Part shown: one piece after another, positions 1 through 9,590 of the stretch
Position numbering within the stretch: position 1 is the first letter of the stretch
How the letters are laid out: each line of letters opens with the position of its first letter
Source: Anthostomella pinea
Lineage: Eukaryota; Ascomycota; Sordariomycetes; Xylariales; Xylariaceae
Direction: 5' to 3'
Assembly (NCBI GenBank): GCA_963556695.1
Contig: CAUWAG010000020.1
Span: forward strand, 310,001 to 374,000
DNA: 64,000 nt
Program-made: the position numbers and the translations under genes
The notes under the pieces: model-generated
Told to the model about the DNA's origin: nothing
What the model saw: the letters and a program-made list of their open reading frames with translations, nothing else
Databases searched by the model: none

Positions 1-398
1 CTTCAGCCTTGCTTCACCTTCTGGACAGACTGTTAGTTTCGAGTTGAACTTAGGGACATATGGAGAAGCCTGCGAGAGAGCTTGGCGTCGTTTTACCAAC
101 CTTCACAGGGCCCTTGAGTAGCAACCGCTTTTGACTGCCTGCTGCGCCTCGAGCGTGTGCCATGCTTTTGCCTGAGACGAAATGTTAGCATAGGGTCGGG
201 TCCTCGGCCACCTTGAGCTAAGTGAGGGTAACTTACTGTGACAATTGTCTTGCAGAAGCCCTCTTCTGGTATCATATACTGGAAGTGCTGACAGGATCGA
301 GATAATTTAAAGATGTCGTTGACGTCCAAGTCCCTCGCAATGTATGCCATAACCTCGTATGGCAGGGTTTGCAGTCCACAAGTATTTTTAGCAGCCAT
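1..398 (-). pseudogene. F-box protein gene, broken, runs off the left edge
   Basis: Exon 1 (398 down to 237) starts with an ATG and encodes 54 residues whose core LPYEVMAYIARDLDVND fits the F-box, the Skp1-binding motif of SCF ubiquitin-ligase adaptors. A clean intron (172-236) has a GTAAGT donor, a TGCTAAC branch and a CAG acceptor. Exon 2 continues in phase and encodes a Tyr-Ser-Arg-Ala-Leu...Arg-Leu-Val-Lys-Arg-Arg helix, as is usual just after the F-box in fungal members. A TGA at 103-105 breaks it; the frame then stays open to the window edge. One C-to-T change from CGA (Arg) would explain the TGA. The C-terminal substrate-binding part lies outside the window. The start codon directly follows the stop of the LINE-derived reading frame, so the native promoter may be lost. 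F-box assignment is by pattern only; pseudogene status rests on one stop. Confidence 0.6.
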
Positions 399-523
399 TC
401 AAAAAGCAGTCTGAAGAATGTCCCACAGGTCCAGTTGAGATAATGTCTCTGGAAGATTTCCGAGTTGGGTGCGTGGCCAATGACCAAGTTCACAGAGTAG
501 AGATAACCCATGAGACCCCTGGA

Positions 524-1346
524 TGGTAAGCCTCTCGCCTACCACCACAGGAGGATTGGCGATATCTCGGCCCCTGGTAATAGGAAGCAGCTCATACTTT
601 TTAGGGGCAAGAGACACCTTGTTGTTATCTCCCCACTGTAAAACCTGCTTAAGATCGCTGGCTAAGAGTCCTACGTTACGTTGTAGCGAGTTAGACACCC
701 TATAAAGCGCTATATCGTCTACATATCCGAAGTGTAGGTCTGGATCTTGTTGTAATAGCTCAGCCAGGTATAGCATGTAGAGTTCTGGCGACCATGGCGA
801 GCCCTGGGGAGTGCCGCAATGCACTTCCCTAAAGTCCGTAGATGTTCGTTCCAGGCGTACCTTTGCACGCCATTTCTCTAGAAAAGACCGCACCAATTCT
901 AGGCAGTCTATCGACCAGCCCTGCTTTCTTATCCACAGCAGCAAACGCCTCCTTAACAGGGTGTCAAACGCACCCTGTACATCTAGCGTAGCCATCGAGA
1001 CCTTGAGGCCCCTGGCTAGTGCTGCCTCCACGTCATGGGTAAAAGAGGCCACCAGGTCCATGCAGGCCCGTTTCGGAAGAGCGCCGCCGTGTTGTGGGCT
1101 GAGCACCCCTTATGAAAGTACTGTCTAAGCCATCCTCTTGGCTAACAGCCGCTCCAGGCCCTTGCCTAGGCAGGAGAGCAGCGCAATTGGTCTCCAAGAC
1201 CGCACCGAAGAGCGGTCTATCTTCCCCACCTTAGGGATCATTGATACATCAGCATCACAGCCCGACTTCAATGACGGTATATGGAAGGCGGAGGCGCTGC
1301 ACCGCAGCAAGGGCGTCATTCTTCTGTAATGATACTTAGCTTTCAA
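524..1346 (-). mobile_element. Tad-like LINE fragment, reverse transcriptase part (copy 1)
   Basis: Minus-strand reading frames encode the middle of a non-LTR retrotransposon reverse transcriptase: the DADVSMIPKVGK block, SWRPIALLSCLGKGLER, the HGGALPKRACMD block, the DVQGAFDTLLRRRLL catalytic block, the TPQGSPWSPELYMLY block and the active-site box, which reads YVDD instead of YADD. The same blocks occur in copy 2 at 8255-9583 on the other strand. Copy 1 carries stops at about 1100-1130 (within the segment equivalent to MAWTALSQGVLS) where copy 2 reads Trp and Gln. All three differences there are C-to-T or G-to-A at CpA/TpG. Homology to copy 2 ends at about 524 (GERLTIQ), so thumb, C-terminus and 3' tail are missing, as are ORF1 and the endonuclease domain. 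Dead copy. Confidence 0.85.
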
Positions 1347-1689
1347 TGGGGGTAGGTAGTCGTACGGCTACCCTTGCATCTGTGATTAAAAGCCTAAAAG
1401 CCTCACCAACGCTAGTTAGGAATGCTGCATCACCCACACATCAGCCGCGCATCAACTATGCATCATCATCTGCAATCATATCATAGCCCTTATCTCCATT
1501 GCATACACCTTGGAGCAGAACGGATTCACAATGGGAAGAGTGAAAGCCCGTATTTTCATACTCGGGAGGGGCGGCGCGGTATCACGAAGCAAGCATCGTT
1601 CTTACTGCAACCGCCATAGCACCACTACCACTACTCCTAACAGCAGGACGCGAGTTACCGATAATCAAACAAGTCGTAAGTGGCACAGA
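1347..1689. other. Intergenic, no gene seen
   Basis: No coding pattern, repeat or RNA gene was recognised here. Short open frames on the plus strand have no family resemblance and no supporting splice structure. Confidence 0.4.
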
Positions 1690-3560
1690 GGCCACGAAAG
1701 CCATTATGGGAAACGATACTGCACCTATCGTATGCCGAATTTACCCTCAAAGCCGACAAACATGGGGGCGGTTAGAGACTAATATTGGGCCGTTCTATAA
1801 GGTCGGGCCGGGGCTCCCAATATCTTTGGTCGGCAAGCCGATATGTATCCACTGATTGGTTATATGAGCACCGTTTCACTCGCCTTGCTACGTGTGACTG
1901 ATCTCATGTAGATCCTTCAGGCCATATGGGCCGAGGCTTATAATGGGCAGGATACAGTCTAAGAGACTGCAAATAACAATACAAGGCTTAGAGTATGAGT
2001 AAAGTGGTTGTCGCATGGCGTAGCAAGAATTTAACGGAACATAAAGCGCCGTGGTAGGTCAGACCGGTTGGTTTCCTTTAGGTAAAGGTAATCCTTCCTG
2101 CCCTATGCCAAGAAGACGGGACTAAATTCTTAACTTTTACAGATCATATCCATTGCGTCTAGCTTGGCAATGTCCTTAGTATAGATACATAGCGTGGTCA
2201 CACCGGCTATATCAGGTCAGAGAGTCACGACGTTTGCATTCCATCCCAGTCGGCCTGCAGAGGAATGTCATTGTACCAAGGAACAGAGTCACAAAATTAA
2301 TTATGACGTTGAACGTGGGATCCAAGGATGGTCGCGTATGCGGCGTCTAAAGGCATGCAAAGTTACACTGTTTGTCAAACTGCCGGATCCCAGCCTGCAT
2401 CACCTGCTTGGCGGAATTACGTTCCTTGCAGCCATCCTTGCAGCCATCCTTGAATGCATGAATACTGCATCTGGTGACAGGGCATTCTACCCTCCTACCG
2501 TGTTGTTTCCGGGGCTCTTGAACAATTGCAAATCAGATACCCCAATGCCAGTCAAGGAGCCTAGCACACCTGGTGTGAGCTAAATGATTCTAGCGTCGGA
2601 CCGTTTCGCTCTGTCGGGTCGAATGGTCGTGTCACAGCTATAGATTCAAGCTCGGAATAAGTCTGGTGTTTGCCACGCCATAGCCAGTGTCGATCATGAC
2701 CATTTAGTCCCCAATTCTCCGCAAGGGAGGTGATATTGGCCCGACTGTATGCGGAGGCGTGGCGTGACCGAGCCAACGTCGAAGGCATTCCCTTGCCGTG
2801 ACCAAATGTGGTATAAAGGCCGACCAATATGGAGAGCAGGACCACTAATGTCGGGCGTTCTGTATAGTCGGGTCCGGACTTTCATTGTCTTTGGTTGGCA
2901 AGCCGAGATGTACCCGTTGATCGATTGTACGGGCCTCCCTAAACTCGCCTTGCGACGTGTGATGGATCGCATGCAGATCTTTTAGGCCGCATGGGCTGCG
3001 TCTTACTGGCGGCATGATAGAATTCAAGAGACTGCCAATGGGAATAGGAAGGCTCTGATGTAGATTCAAGGTTAGCTACCAGTGAGCCTAGAGTCTATTT
3101 TCCAGCCATGACATTTTTATGTCCGGGGAAAGCATACCATATACGGGACTTATATCACAAGCAAGCTGTTCATCTCGTAGCGCAACCAGAAGTTGACGAT
3201 AACACAATCGCCGTGGTTGGTCAGTCTGGTTAGCCTCTGTTGATGGGTGAGCAGGCTATTACAGACCTATTGTCACGAGACATGACATTCACGCATGTAA
3301 GGGTGCAAGGAATGCAATCCTTGTAGGGATAGAGAGCAGCCGGGGGTTCGGTGACGCCAAGCATGTGACTTGAACCGGAATTGGGATGGACCAAATTCCA
3401 TGACTCTTCTGATGTAATCCTTTAACCTGAAATAACAGGTGTGAGATGAATCTCAGACCGTTCCGCTCTATCGGGTCAGGACTTGCCCAGACATTGGTCC
3501 AACGGTTGCCCCATGCATAAGCCAAATATGGTCTAACCGCAGTTAGTCTGACAGGGATAT
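1690..3560. repeat. Diverged tandem repeat, about 1.08 kb unit, two copies
   Basis: Blocks of the first copy reappear in the same order and orientation about 1.05 to 1.1 kb downstream. Examples: GCCGAC...GTTCTATAAGGTCGGG near 1750-1806 against GCCGACC...GTTCTGTATAGTCGGG near 2818-2872; GGTCGGCAAGCCGA at about 1829 against GGTTGGCAAGCCGA at about 2892; CGCCGTGGTAGGTCAGACCGG at about 2047 against a matching block at about 3210; and GACCGTTTCGCTCTGTCGGGT at about 2598 against GACCGTTCCGCTCTATCGGGT at about 3456. The copies differ by many substitutions and indels, so the duplication is old. No conserved protein is encoded. It may be remnant transposon or subtelomeric-type repeat DNA. Confidence 0.6.
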
Positions 3561-3895
3561 GATTGCTGCTTGCAAGTCAAAAGGCTGGCCATACAGAGTA
3601 ATTCGCGGCTTGGAGACCAAGCGGCAAAAGTAGGACTTATCGTAGCAGGACAGTTCTGGTGTCGATGCAGCGGCTTACTTTCGCATCAATGGTGAAGACA
3701 GCCTCGGGCTAACCTTGGCTAGTATTCATCTACAGGGTCAAGGATAATTTCTGGTAGTCTAATGCAGCCATGTCATGTTGCATTAAGCAGATACCGTGAA
3801 CTCTTTGTCCTATCTTATATATAGTCAGTGCTTAGATATGTTGGGTATTGTCGTTAGATTGACGACCTAAAAACCCTTAGAATCCCACCGACCGA

Positions 3896-4896
3896 TCACC
3901 TGTTCCTGCCTTGAGGTCGGAACAAATCCAGTATTTGCCGTGCCATCATATCTGAAGGAACCTGTCGCCAAGAAAATCCCGTCCCTGGGTTGCCCTCACC
4001 TGCTCGGCAGATCAAGGAATCCTGTATAAAATTATGTATTTTGTTAACATTCGTGCCTAGCACAGGAATTTCGGCTTCATAAATATAGTTCCCTGGGACG
4101 CTAGCTTCGATCTCTTCCCCTGGAGCGTCCATCGAAGAGTGATCCCAGTGCCATGACCCGGCACCCCCCATCGCGTTGCTTGATTTGAATGGCTGTGTCG
4201 GCTGCGAATCATGCCCTATCTCCATCCCAGCGCCGGCTACCAATGGTGAGCAGTTCCCCAACCCGTCAAGACTGTTGTTTCACGTACCTGGTAGAGAGAC
4301 CCGAGCGAGTGTGTGCATTGGGTCTTCGTGGCCCTGCATAGGGTCTGTCACGGCGGCACATATAGTATTCAAAGCCGGGTCGTAGTGGATTGAGTCGTGA
4401 GAATTGCAGCATTCCGGGTCATTACAACCATCAGACTGCTGGTGGTTGACGAACAGGTCCTCCTCGGCAGGTAGGCTAGAATTTTCTCGGCTTGTAATGC
4501 TCTCAGTCTCGCTTCCCTCACGAGTGTTCTTGTACTTCCGGGCTAGTCTCGGACGTTTTGTGCGGGCATGTCGACCTGAAGAGATCGGATTGGTCCATGC
4601 TGATGCAAGATGCCTGTAAATCTACTCCATAGTAAGCTACCTTGATCAGTAGACACGTGGTTCGCGCTGTGGCAAGACCGCAAGCCCAGGCCTACCTCAG
4701 TAGCGTCCGGCAATGACTGCCCTTTGGGAACGTGCACCGCCTTTTCGAAGTGGTTGTGGGTCGGGTTCCAGTAGATGAGGGCTATGAGAACGTTTGCTAT
4801 TTCACCCAATTCCACCGTCTTTTTTTGCAAAGACGTGCCTCGTTTCCAGACCTTGTCTTTCTGCTTCTTGTTGTGTGTGTTTCGCCGCTTAGCCAT
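3896..4896 (-). CDS. MADS-box-like protein, divergent
   Basis: The predicted protein starts MAKRRNTHNKKQKDKVWKR and continues with LQKKTVELGEIANVLIALIYWNP. This resembles the DNA-binding helix and first beta strands of SRF-type MADS domains (basic N-terminus, Leu-x-Lys-Lys, Glu-Leu, then Ile-Ala-Leu-Ile). A probable intron starts at a GTAGGC donor near 4700, after the PDATE codons, and ends near 4490. The following exon begins around ENSSLPAEEDLF and carries several Cys and His residues; another intron near 4290-4265 probably leads to the last exon (about 4261 to 3896). The exon joins are inferred, not proven. If real, it is a small nuclear transcription-factor-like protein in accessory DNA, far from the canonical RLM1/MCM1 families. 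It could also be a decayed copy. Confidence 0.4.
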
Positions 4897-4979
4897 GGCG
4901 TGAGCGAGCTAGATTCGATGATGTTGGGGCAGATAACGCATCGACTCTTGTATGTCTCAGCGTCTACAACCAATAGATA

Positions 4980-5615
4980 GAGATACGTGCCTATGCGTGA
5001 GGCCAAGCTTTGAACCAGCTGCAATTTGCTTTGTTCTTAACCAGAGCGAGTCAAGAAGCCAATATCTGCCCTGATATCACCATTATTGTCCATAAATAGA
5101 CACATCTCCAGATTTAGATGTTTGTCATTGACAAGCTTGCCGCCGGTCCAGCACGTCAAAAGTTGAGCCATTGCTGGATCTTATTACTAGGTGTACCCTA
5201 TTACTCCTGCCCAAGGCCTGGTTTCTAGGTCTGGCGTTTTCTGCGGAGGATTTTTTCTGGAGGTACACTATAGAAACTATTAAAAGAAAATGTCAGATCT
5301 AGAGGAAGAGCGTTTGTACGGTTCTAAGTTTAGACCTACTTAGTGGACTTTCTCAGCTGTTCCTATGTGAACTCTGCAAATCTAATTTGCTGTGACAGGC
5401 TCTAACCTATATGAATTATAACAAACAAGAGGTTCATGATATATATCTTGCTATGATTCTAGCTTATCACGTTCTTATGATTTAAGTTTAATCATAGAGC
5501 CGTATCCTTTTGCTTTAAACTTTAAACATTATCGCATCCTTACTTGGCCATCTCGTTCACAGTTATATCTCTTTTATTACTAGACTCAAGCTAGCAAGAG
5601 AGACAGTAACCGCAA
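4980..5615. other. Intergenic, moderately AT-rich
   Basis: No gene, RNA or repeat recognised. The stretch probably holds the promoters of the MADS-like gene (minus strand) and of the zinc-finger gene (plus strand). Confidence 0.4.
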
Positions 5616-6519
5616 ATGGCATACCAACATCTAAAAGAACCGAATACATATTACTGGCCTGGGACATCATTAACGTTGGGCCACTGGTACCCTTACCTGG
5701 GAGTCAACGGTGTCTTGTTAGGGTACATGGACGATATCGACCTCCCATTACTTTCCGATCAGCCGGTCTGCTTGCCATTCGACCAAATCACGGCCAGCAA
5801 AGCTTTACTCGATTCTCCAACCTTTGTCCCACCGCCGCACCCTCCTTCGCCAGGAACCTTGCATCCCGCACTATATCACCAGCAGTTATTTTCTGCAAAT
5901 TCTACGTACGCGCCCACCAATACTTCCTGCGATAGTATGTGATCTGACTCATATGAGAAGATGGATCGTTCCAAGCTTCTTCTCATCACTCATTAACCTC
6001 GTACCTACCCATCATGGCAGTCAGGGTGCTGTGATAACTCTCGGTCGGAACCAAGAGGGCAGCCAGATCCGTTCGGAAGAACAGGCCCCAGTTGATGAGC
6101 AAGATGGCGATGAAGATGGTCACAGCAAGCCACTCGCTCATCCAGATATAACGGTGGCTGCTTCCGGCAATTTCAGATGTGACCATCCGGATTGCCTGAG
6201 GATGCGGAAGAGAGCTTTCAAGAGGCACGAACACCTGCAACGACATAAATTGACGTAAGTATGAGCACAGTCGTACCACCGGGACCTGGTTGACAGTGTC
6301 GTTAGCGTCCACAAGAAAAAGGTCACAGTCGCTTGTCCATTTTGCAGTCAGGCTTACAACCGAACAGACAATTGGCGACAGCACCTCAAGCTACATTGCA
6401 GACAAGGGGGCACGAGTGCCCGGGTCCCATTTCACCATGAAGCCCCGGTGTTCCTGGCGGCTGAGATGACAAAGATCGCACGACACCGTCCACATGGCCA
6501 CAAGGGGGCAAAGGGGTGA
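5616..6519 (+). CDS. C2H2 zinc-finger protein
   Basis: Three-exon model: 5616-5905, 6021-6254 and 6306-6519, giving 738 nt (245 aa). Exon 1 is rich in Pro, Tyr and Leu. The DNA-binding part comes late: finger 1 (C-x4-C-x12-H-x3-H) reads CDHPDC...HEHLQRH and finger 2 (C-x2-C-x12-H-x4-H) reads CPFC...HLKLH. The second donor (GTAAGT at 6255) falls between the two fingers, a typical place in fungal paired-finger proteins of this type. The first intron (GTACGC donor, CAG acceptor) was chosen because it keeps phase; that join is less sure than the second. An upstream acceptor nine bases earlier in intron 2 is also in phase. Probable DNA-binding nuclear protein; target unknown. Confidence 0.6.
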
Positions 6520-6804
6520 AGGGCAATGCCGATATTTCCTGGGACCGCAAAAGATCATCGCCTCAATTAGAATTACGCGAAACCGCCGGTAAATGAGGAG
6601 TGGGTGGAGATTGGAAGATGGTAGTGAGTGGCGAGCAAGGAGGGGCAGGGGGGGAGGGGGTGATGGAATAGTCAGAGCTGCGAATTAATAATAAAAAGAC
6701 CCTTACCACCAGTGAGCATATAAGAGAGTGCACTTCCCGCCTGTTGTGAACCTCAGTTTGGCTCAGCAGGGCAATTCCCTCCACAGGAGTCCTGTTCGAG
6801 TCTT

Positions 6805-6838
6805 TTCCTCCTCCTCCTCCTCCTCCTCCTCCTCCTCT
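6805..6838. repeat. CTC trinucleotide microsatellite
   Basis: About eleven CTC/CCT units. On the minus strand this gives a run of glycine codons in a long open frame, which I regard as an artefact. Confidence 0.85.
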
Positions 6839-6898
6839 TCTTATGATAGGAGTTGAGGAGTTGAGGAGTTCATCCTGTGCTCCAGCATCGGGGTCTGT

Positions 6899-7105
6899 TT
6901 GAGGCATCTCCAGACCCGTGACTGTCGAGTTTCTTGCTCTAACACCGCTATCTGTTCGAGCCGTCTCCAGATCCGTGACTGTCGAGCGTCATGTTCCGGC
7001 ACCGAGGTCTGTTCGAGGCATCTCCAGACCTGTGACTGTCGAGTCTCTTGTTCCAGGACCGAGGTTTGTCTGAGGTACCTCCAGATCCATGACTGCCGGG
7101 CCCAA
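6899..7105 (+). repeat. 57-bp minisatellite, about 3.7 units
   Basis: The CTCCAG anchor recurs at 6908, 6965, 7022 and 7079, exactly 57 bp apart. Each unit holds GACTGTCGAG or a variant and a TGTTCGAG-like block. Because 57 is a multiple of three, one plus-strand frame stays open and would encode a 19-residue Cys-rich repeat (DCRVSCS and variants), but there is no clear start, signal peptide or splice context. Confidence 0.85.
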
Positions 7106-7210
7106 TGCTGCAGTCGCAGGCGGCAGATGTTCCTCTTTCCAACCAGTCGCCGAGAGTCGCCCTGCCTGTCCGCTGTGCAGATATGCCATCCCCTATATTT
7201 GCCTGTCTGA

Positions 7211-7641
7211 GCAAGCTCCAGGTCTAGAATGAGATTGGCGCGATTGGGAATAGCTAGAGACTGGGCCTCTATTTATCATACAAAGTCGATGCAATGGCCT
7301 GAGACTTATTCCCTTCCTTTCCCCTTAGCTTTGCCAGATAAGACCTCCACCCTTCAGGGTTGGTCTTGATATGGGCATCGGGCGTGTGTGGCTTTCTTGC
7401 TATTTGGCGCGATATTGAGGCTGCAGCTTGTCGCTTGACCACCTCTACTATGATGAGGGCCAGTTCAGTGCGCATAAACTCTATCACAGCCTCTCCGGCC
7501 AATGGCTTCTAGCGCTTCCGATACGGACAATCCGTGTATTTTTTAGACCTGACGAGTTCTTCCATGAAGTATCTAGGTCTTGTGCTGATATGAAGCCGCA
7601 GCGGACGTCTCATCAGCTTATATTAGAATGACTGCAGTACG
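7211..7641. other. No gene recognised
   Basis: A 77-residue minus-strand frame (7269-7502) is present but has no recognisable domain. Nothing else stands out. Confidence 0.35.
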
Positions 7642-8165
7642 CTATACTACGGCAGGACATTGCCAGAAATACCCGTGACTTGATGGGTAATAGCCGTGGT
7701 GTTGGATTCGCCCGGTAAGTTCAATCATCACACCGTCAACAGGCCTGGTCATACTGACAATCTTCCTAGCTTCAAGTCTCGTGAGCTGTGCGACGAGATC
7801 ATCAAACGATTCAGTGGATTCAAACTCGGCTGTGAGGGTCTGCCTATATAGATCCGCTATGCTGATACTCCCGCACAGAAAGAGCTCAAGTGTGCTACTT
7901 CGGGTTGTCAACAGTTCCAAACCAACGGGTATAACGTTCGCGCTTATGATACCCCGCTTGTTGGTCTGTCTCCTACCATCTACAACCAGCCCATTTTCCA
8001 ACGTGGAACAAGCGGAGCTAAGTATGCGACTTGCCTGTCCTTAAATCTATCGATTATTTAACTAACATGCTTGTGATTAATAGTGTGTTCAGCCCTCGCT
8101 GTCCTCCCTTTGGTAACAGTCGTGGTCAGGGACGTGGTGGTATGGGTGGCAGAGCTACTCACTAA
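7642..8165 (+). pseudogene. RRM RNA-binding protein gene, 3' part, broken
   Basis: Three exon pieces remain: up to 7714, 7770-8021 and 8084-8165, joined by introns with good donors and acceptors (GTAAGT...CTAG and GTATGC...ATAG, the latter with a CTAAC branch). The translation has the RNP1-type block SRGVGFARF followed by LCDEIIKRF and IRYADTPAQKELK, the end of an RNA recognition motif of the fungal MSSP/Scw1-like type, then a short Gly/Arg-rich tail (GNSRGQGRGGMGGRATH) and TAA. A TAG at 7849-7851 replaces the expected Gln before IRYADTPAQK (CAG to TAG, one C-to-T change), and another stop lies upstream of RDLMGN. The 5' half of the gene is absent. Its 3' end is followed by the LINE copy that starts near 8250. 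Confidence 0.65.
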
Positions 8166-8254
8166 GCTGCCCGACCCGTGTCTCCTGTCTGGACCTAGCC
8201 CCAGATTGAGTACTAAACATCTCTCCTGGTAGACCGAGCCATGTTGCCTCTAGC

Positions 8255-9590
8255 ATGGTGGCGTTTTCGGAGGATGGTTTGTGCAATGAAGGTGTTACGA
8301 TCCATGTTGAGCTACATGCTATAGGGGTCTTTGAGAAATGCCTCCAGCTGCGACACTATCCTACAGTCTGGCGTGATGCTGATGTATCAATGATCCCTAA
8401 GGTAGGGAAGAAAGACCGCTCTTCAGTGCGGTCTTAGAGACCAATTGCGCTGCTCTCCTGCCTAGGCAAGGGCCTGGAGCGGCTGTTAGCCAAAAGGATG
8501 GCTTGGACAGCACTTTCACAAGGGGTGCTCAGCCCACAACACGGCGGCGCTCTTCCGAAACGGGCCTGCATGGACCTGGTGGCCTCTTTTACCCATGACG
8601 TGGAGGCAGCACTAGCCAGGGGCCTCAAGGTCTCGATGGCTACGCTAGATGTACAGGGTGCGTTTGACACCCTGTTAAGGAGGCGTTTGCTGCTATGGAT
8701 AAGAAAGCAGGGCTGGTCGATAGACTGCCTAGAATTGGTGCAGTCTTTTCTAGAGAATAGGCGTGCAAAGGTGCGCCTGGAACGAATGTCTACGGACTTT
8801 AGGGAAGTGCATTGCGGCACTCCCCAGGGCTCGCCATGGTCACCGGTACTTTACATGCTATATCTGGCTGAGTTACTACAGCAAGATCCAGACCTACGCT
8901 TTGGGTATGCTGACGACATAGCGCTTTATAGGGCGTCCAACTTGCTACAGCGTAACGTAGGACTCCTAGCTAGCGATCTCAAGCAGGTTTTATAATGGGG
9001 AGATGATAACAAGGTGTTCTTTGCCCTTGAAAAGTGCGAGCTACTTTATATTACCAGGGGCCCAGACACTGACAATCCTCCTGTGGTGGTAGGCGAGAGG
9101 CTTACCATCCATCCTGTACGGGAGTCGGAAGGCAGTGAGAAAAAGCCGGCATTGCGGTGGTTAGGGGTATGGTTCGACCGAAAGCTAACCTTGAAGAGAC
9201 ACGTTGCCAAACGTACGTGCAAGGCAATGCAACTCTGCAAGCACATACGCAACCTAGCCAACACGAAGAACGGTCCACCAGCATCTGGGCTACAAAAGGC
9301 TGTGATCACATGTGTCATCCCAACAGCGCTGTACGGCATGGAGGCATGGTACAGCGGGCGGAAAAAGCCCGCAACTCATTTTTCTTCAGCAGGCAAGGCA
9401 GAGGTCAGTGCCCATGTAGGAGGGCACATTGCCATGATACAGCGAGCCCTCACCATGGCAGCGCGTGCGGTGCTCCCTGTATGGCGGACCACCCCTACCT
9501 ACACGGTCTACAGAGACGCCGGACTCCCAACGGCGGAGACAGCTCTGGACCAGGCCCTGTGGCGCTTTGCGTACAGGCTTTGAATTGTGG
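8255..9590 (+). mobile_element. Tad-like LINE fragment, reverse transcriptase part (copy 2)
   Basis: Better-preserved homologue of copy 1, in opposite orientation. Blocks in order: YPTVWRDADVSMIPKVGKK, PIALLSCLGKGLERLLAKR, HGGALPKRACMD, DVQGAFDTLLRRRLLLWI, TPQGSPWSPVLYMLYLAEL, the intact active-site box YADD (about 8910), then LRWLGVWFDRKLTLKRH and YGMEAWYSGR, and an Ala-rich segment ending LDQALWRFAYRL at 9583. Lesions: TAG at about 8435 (TGG expected in SWRP), a stop near 8995 in the LQWGD block (CAA to TAA) and others. The endonuclease domain is missing upstream, and the RNase H region and 3' end are missing downstream, where the sequence switches into an ORF1 in the opposite orientation. 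Confidence 0.88.

Noticed and set aside
6563..6907. Minus-strand ORF with a run of ten glycines
   Set aside because: Produced by the CTC microsatellite; no domain and no promoter or splice evidence.
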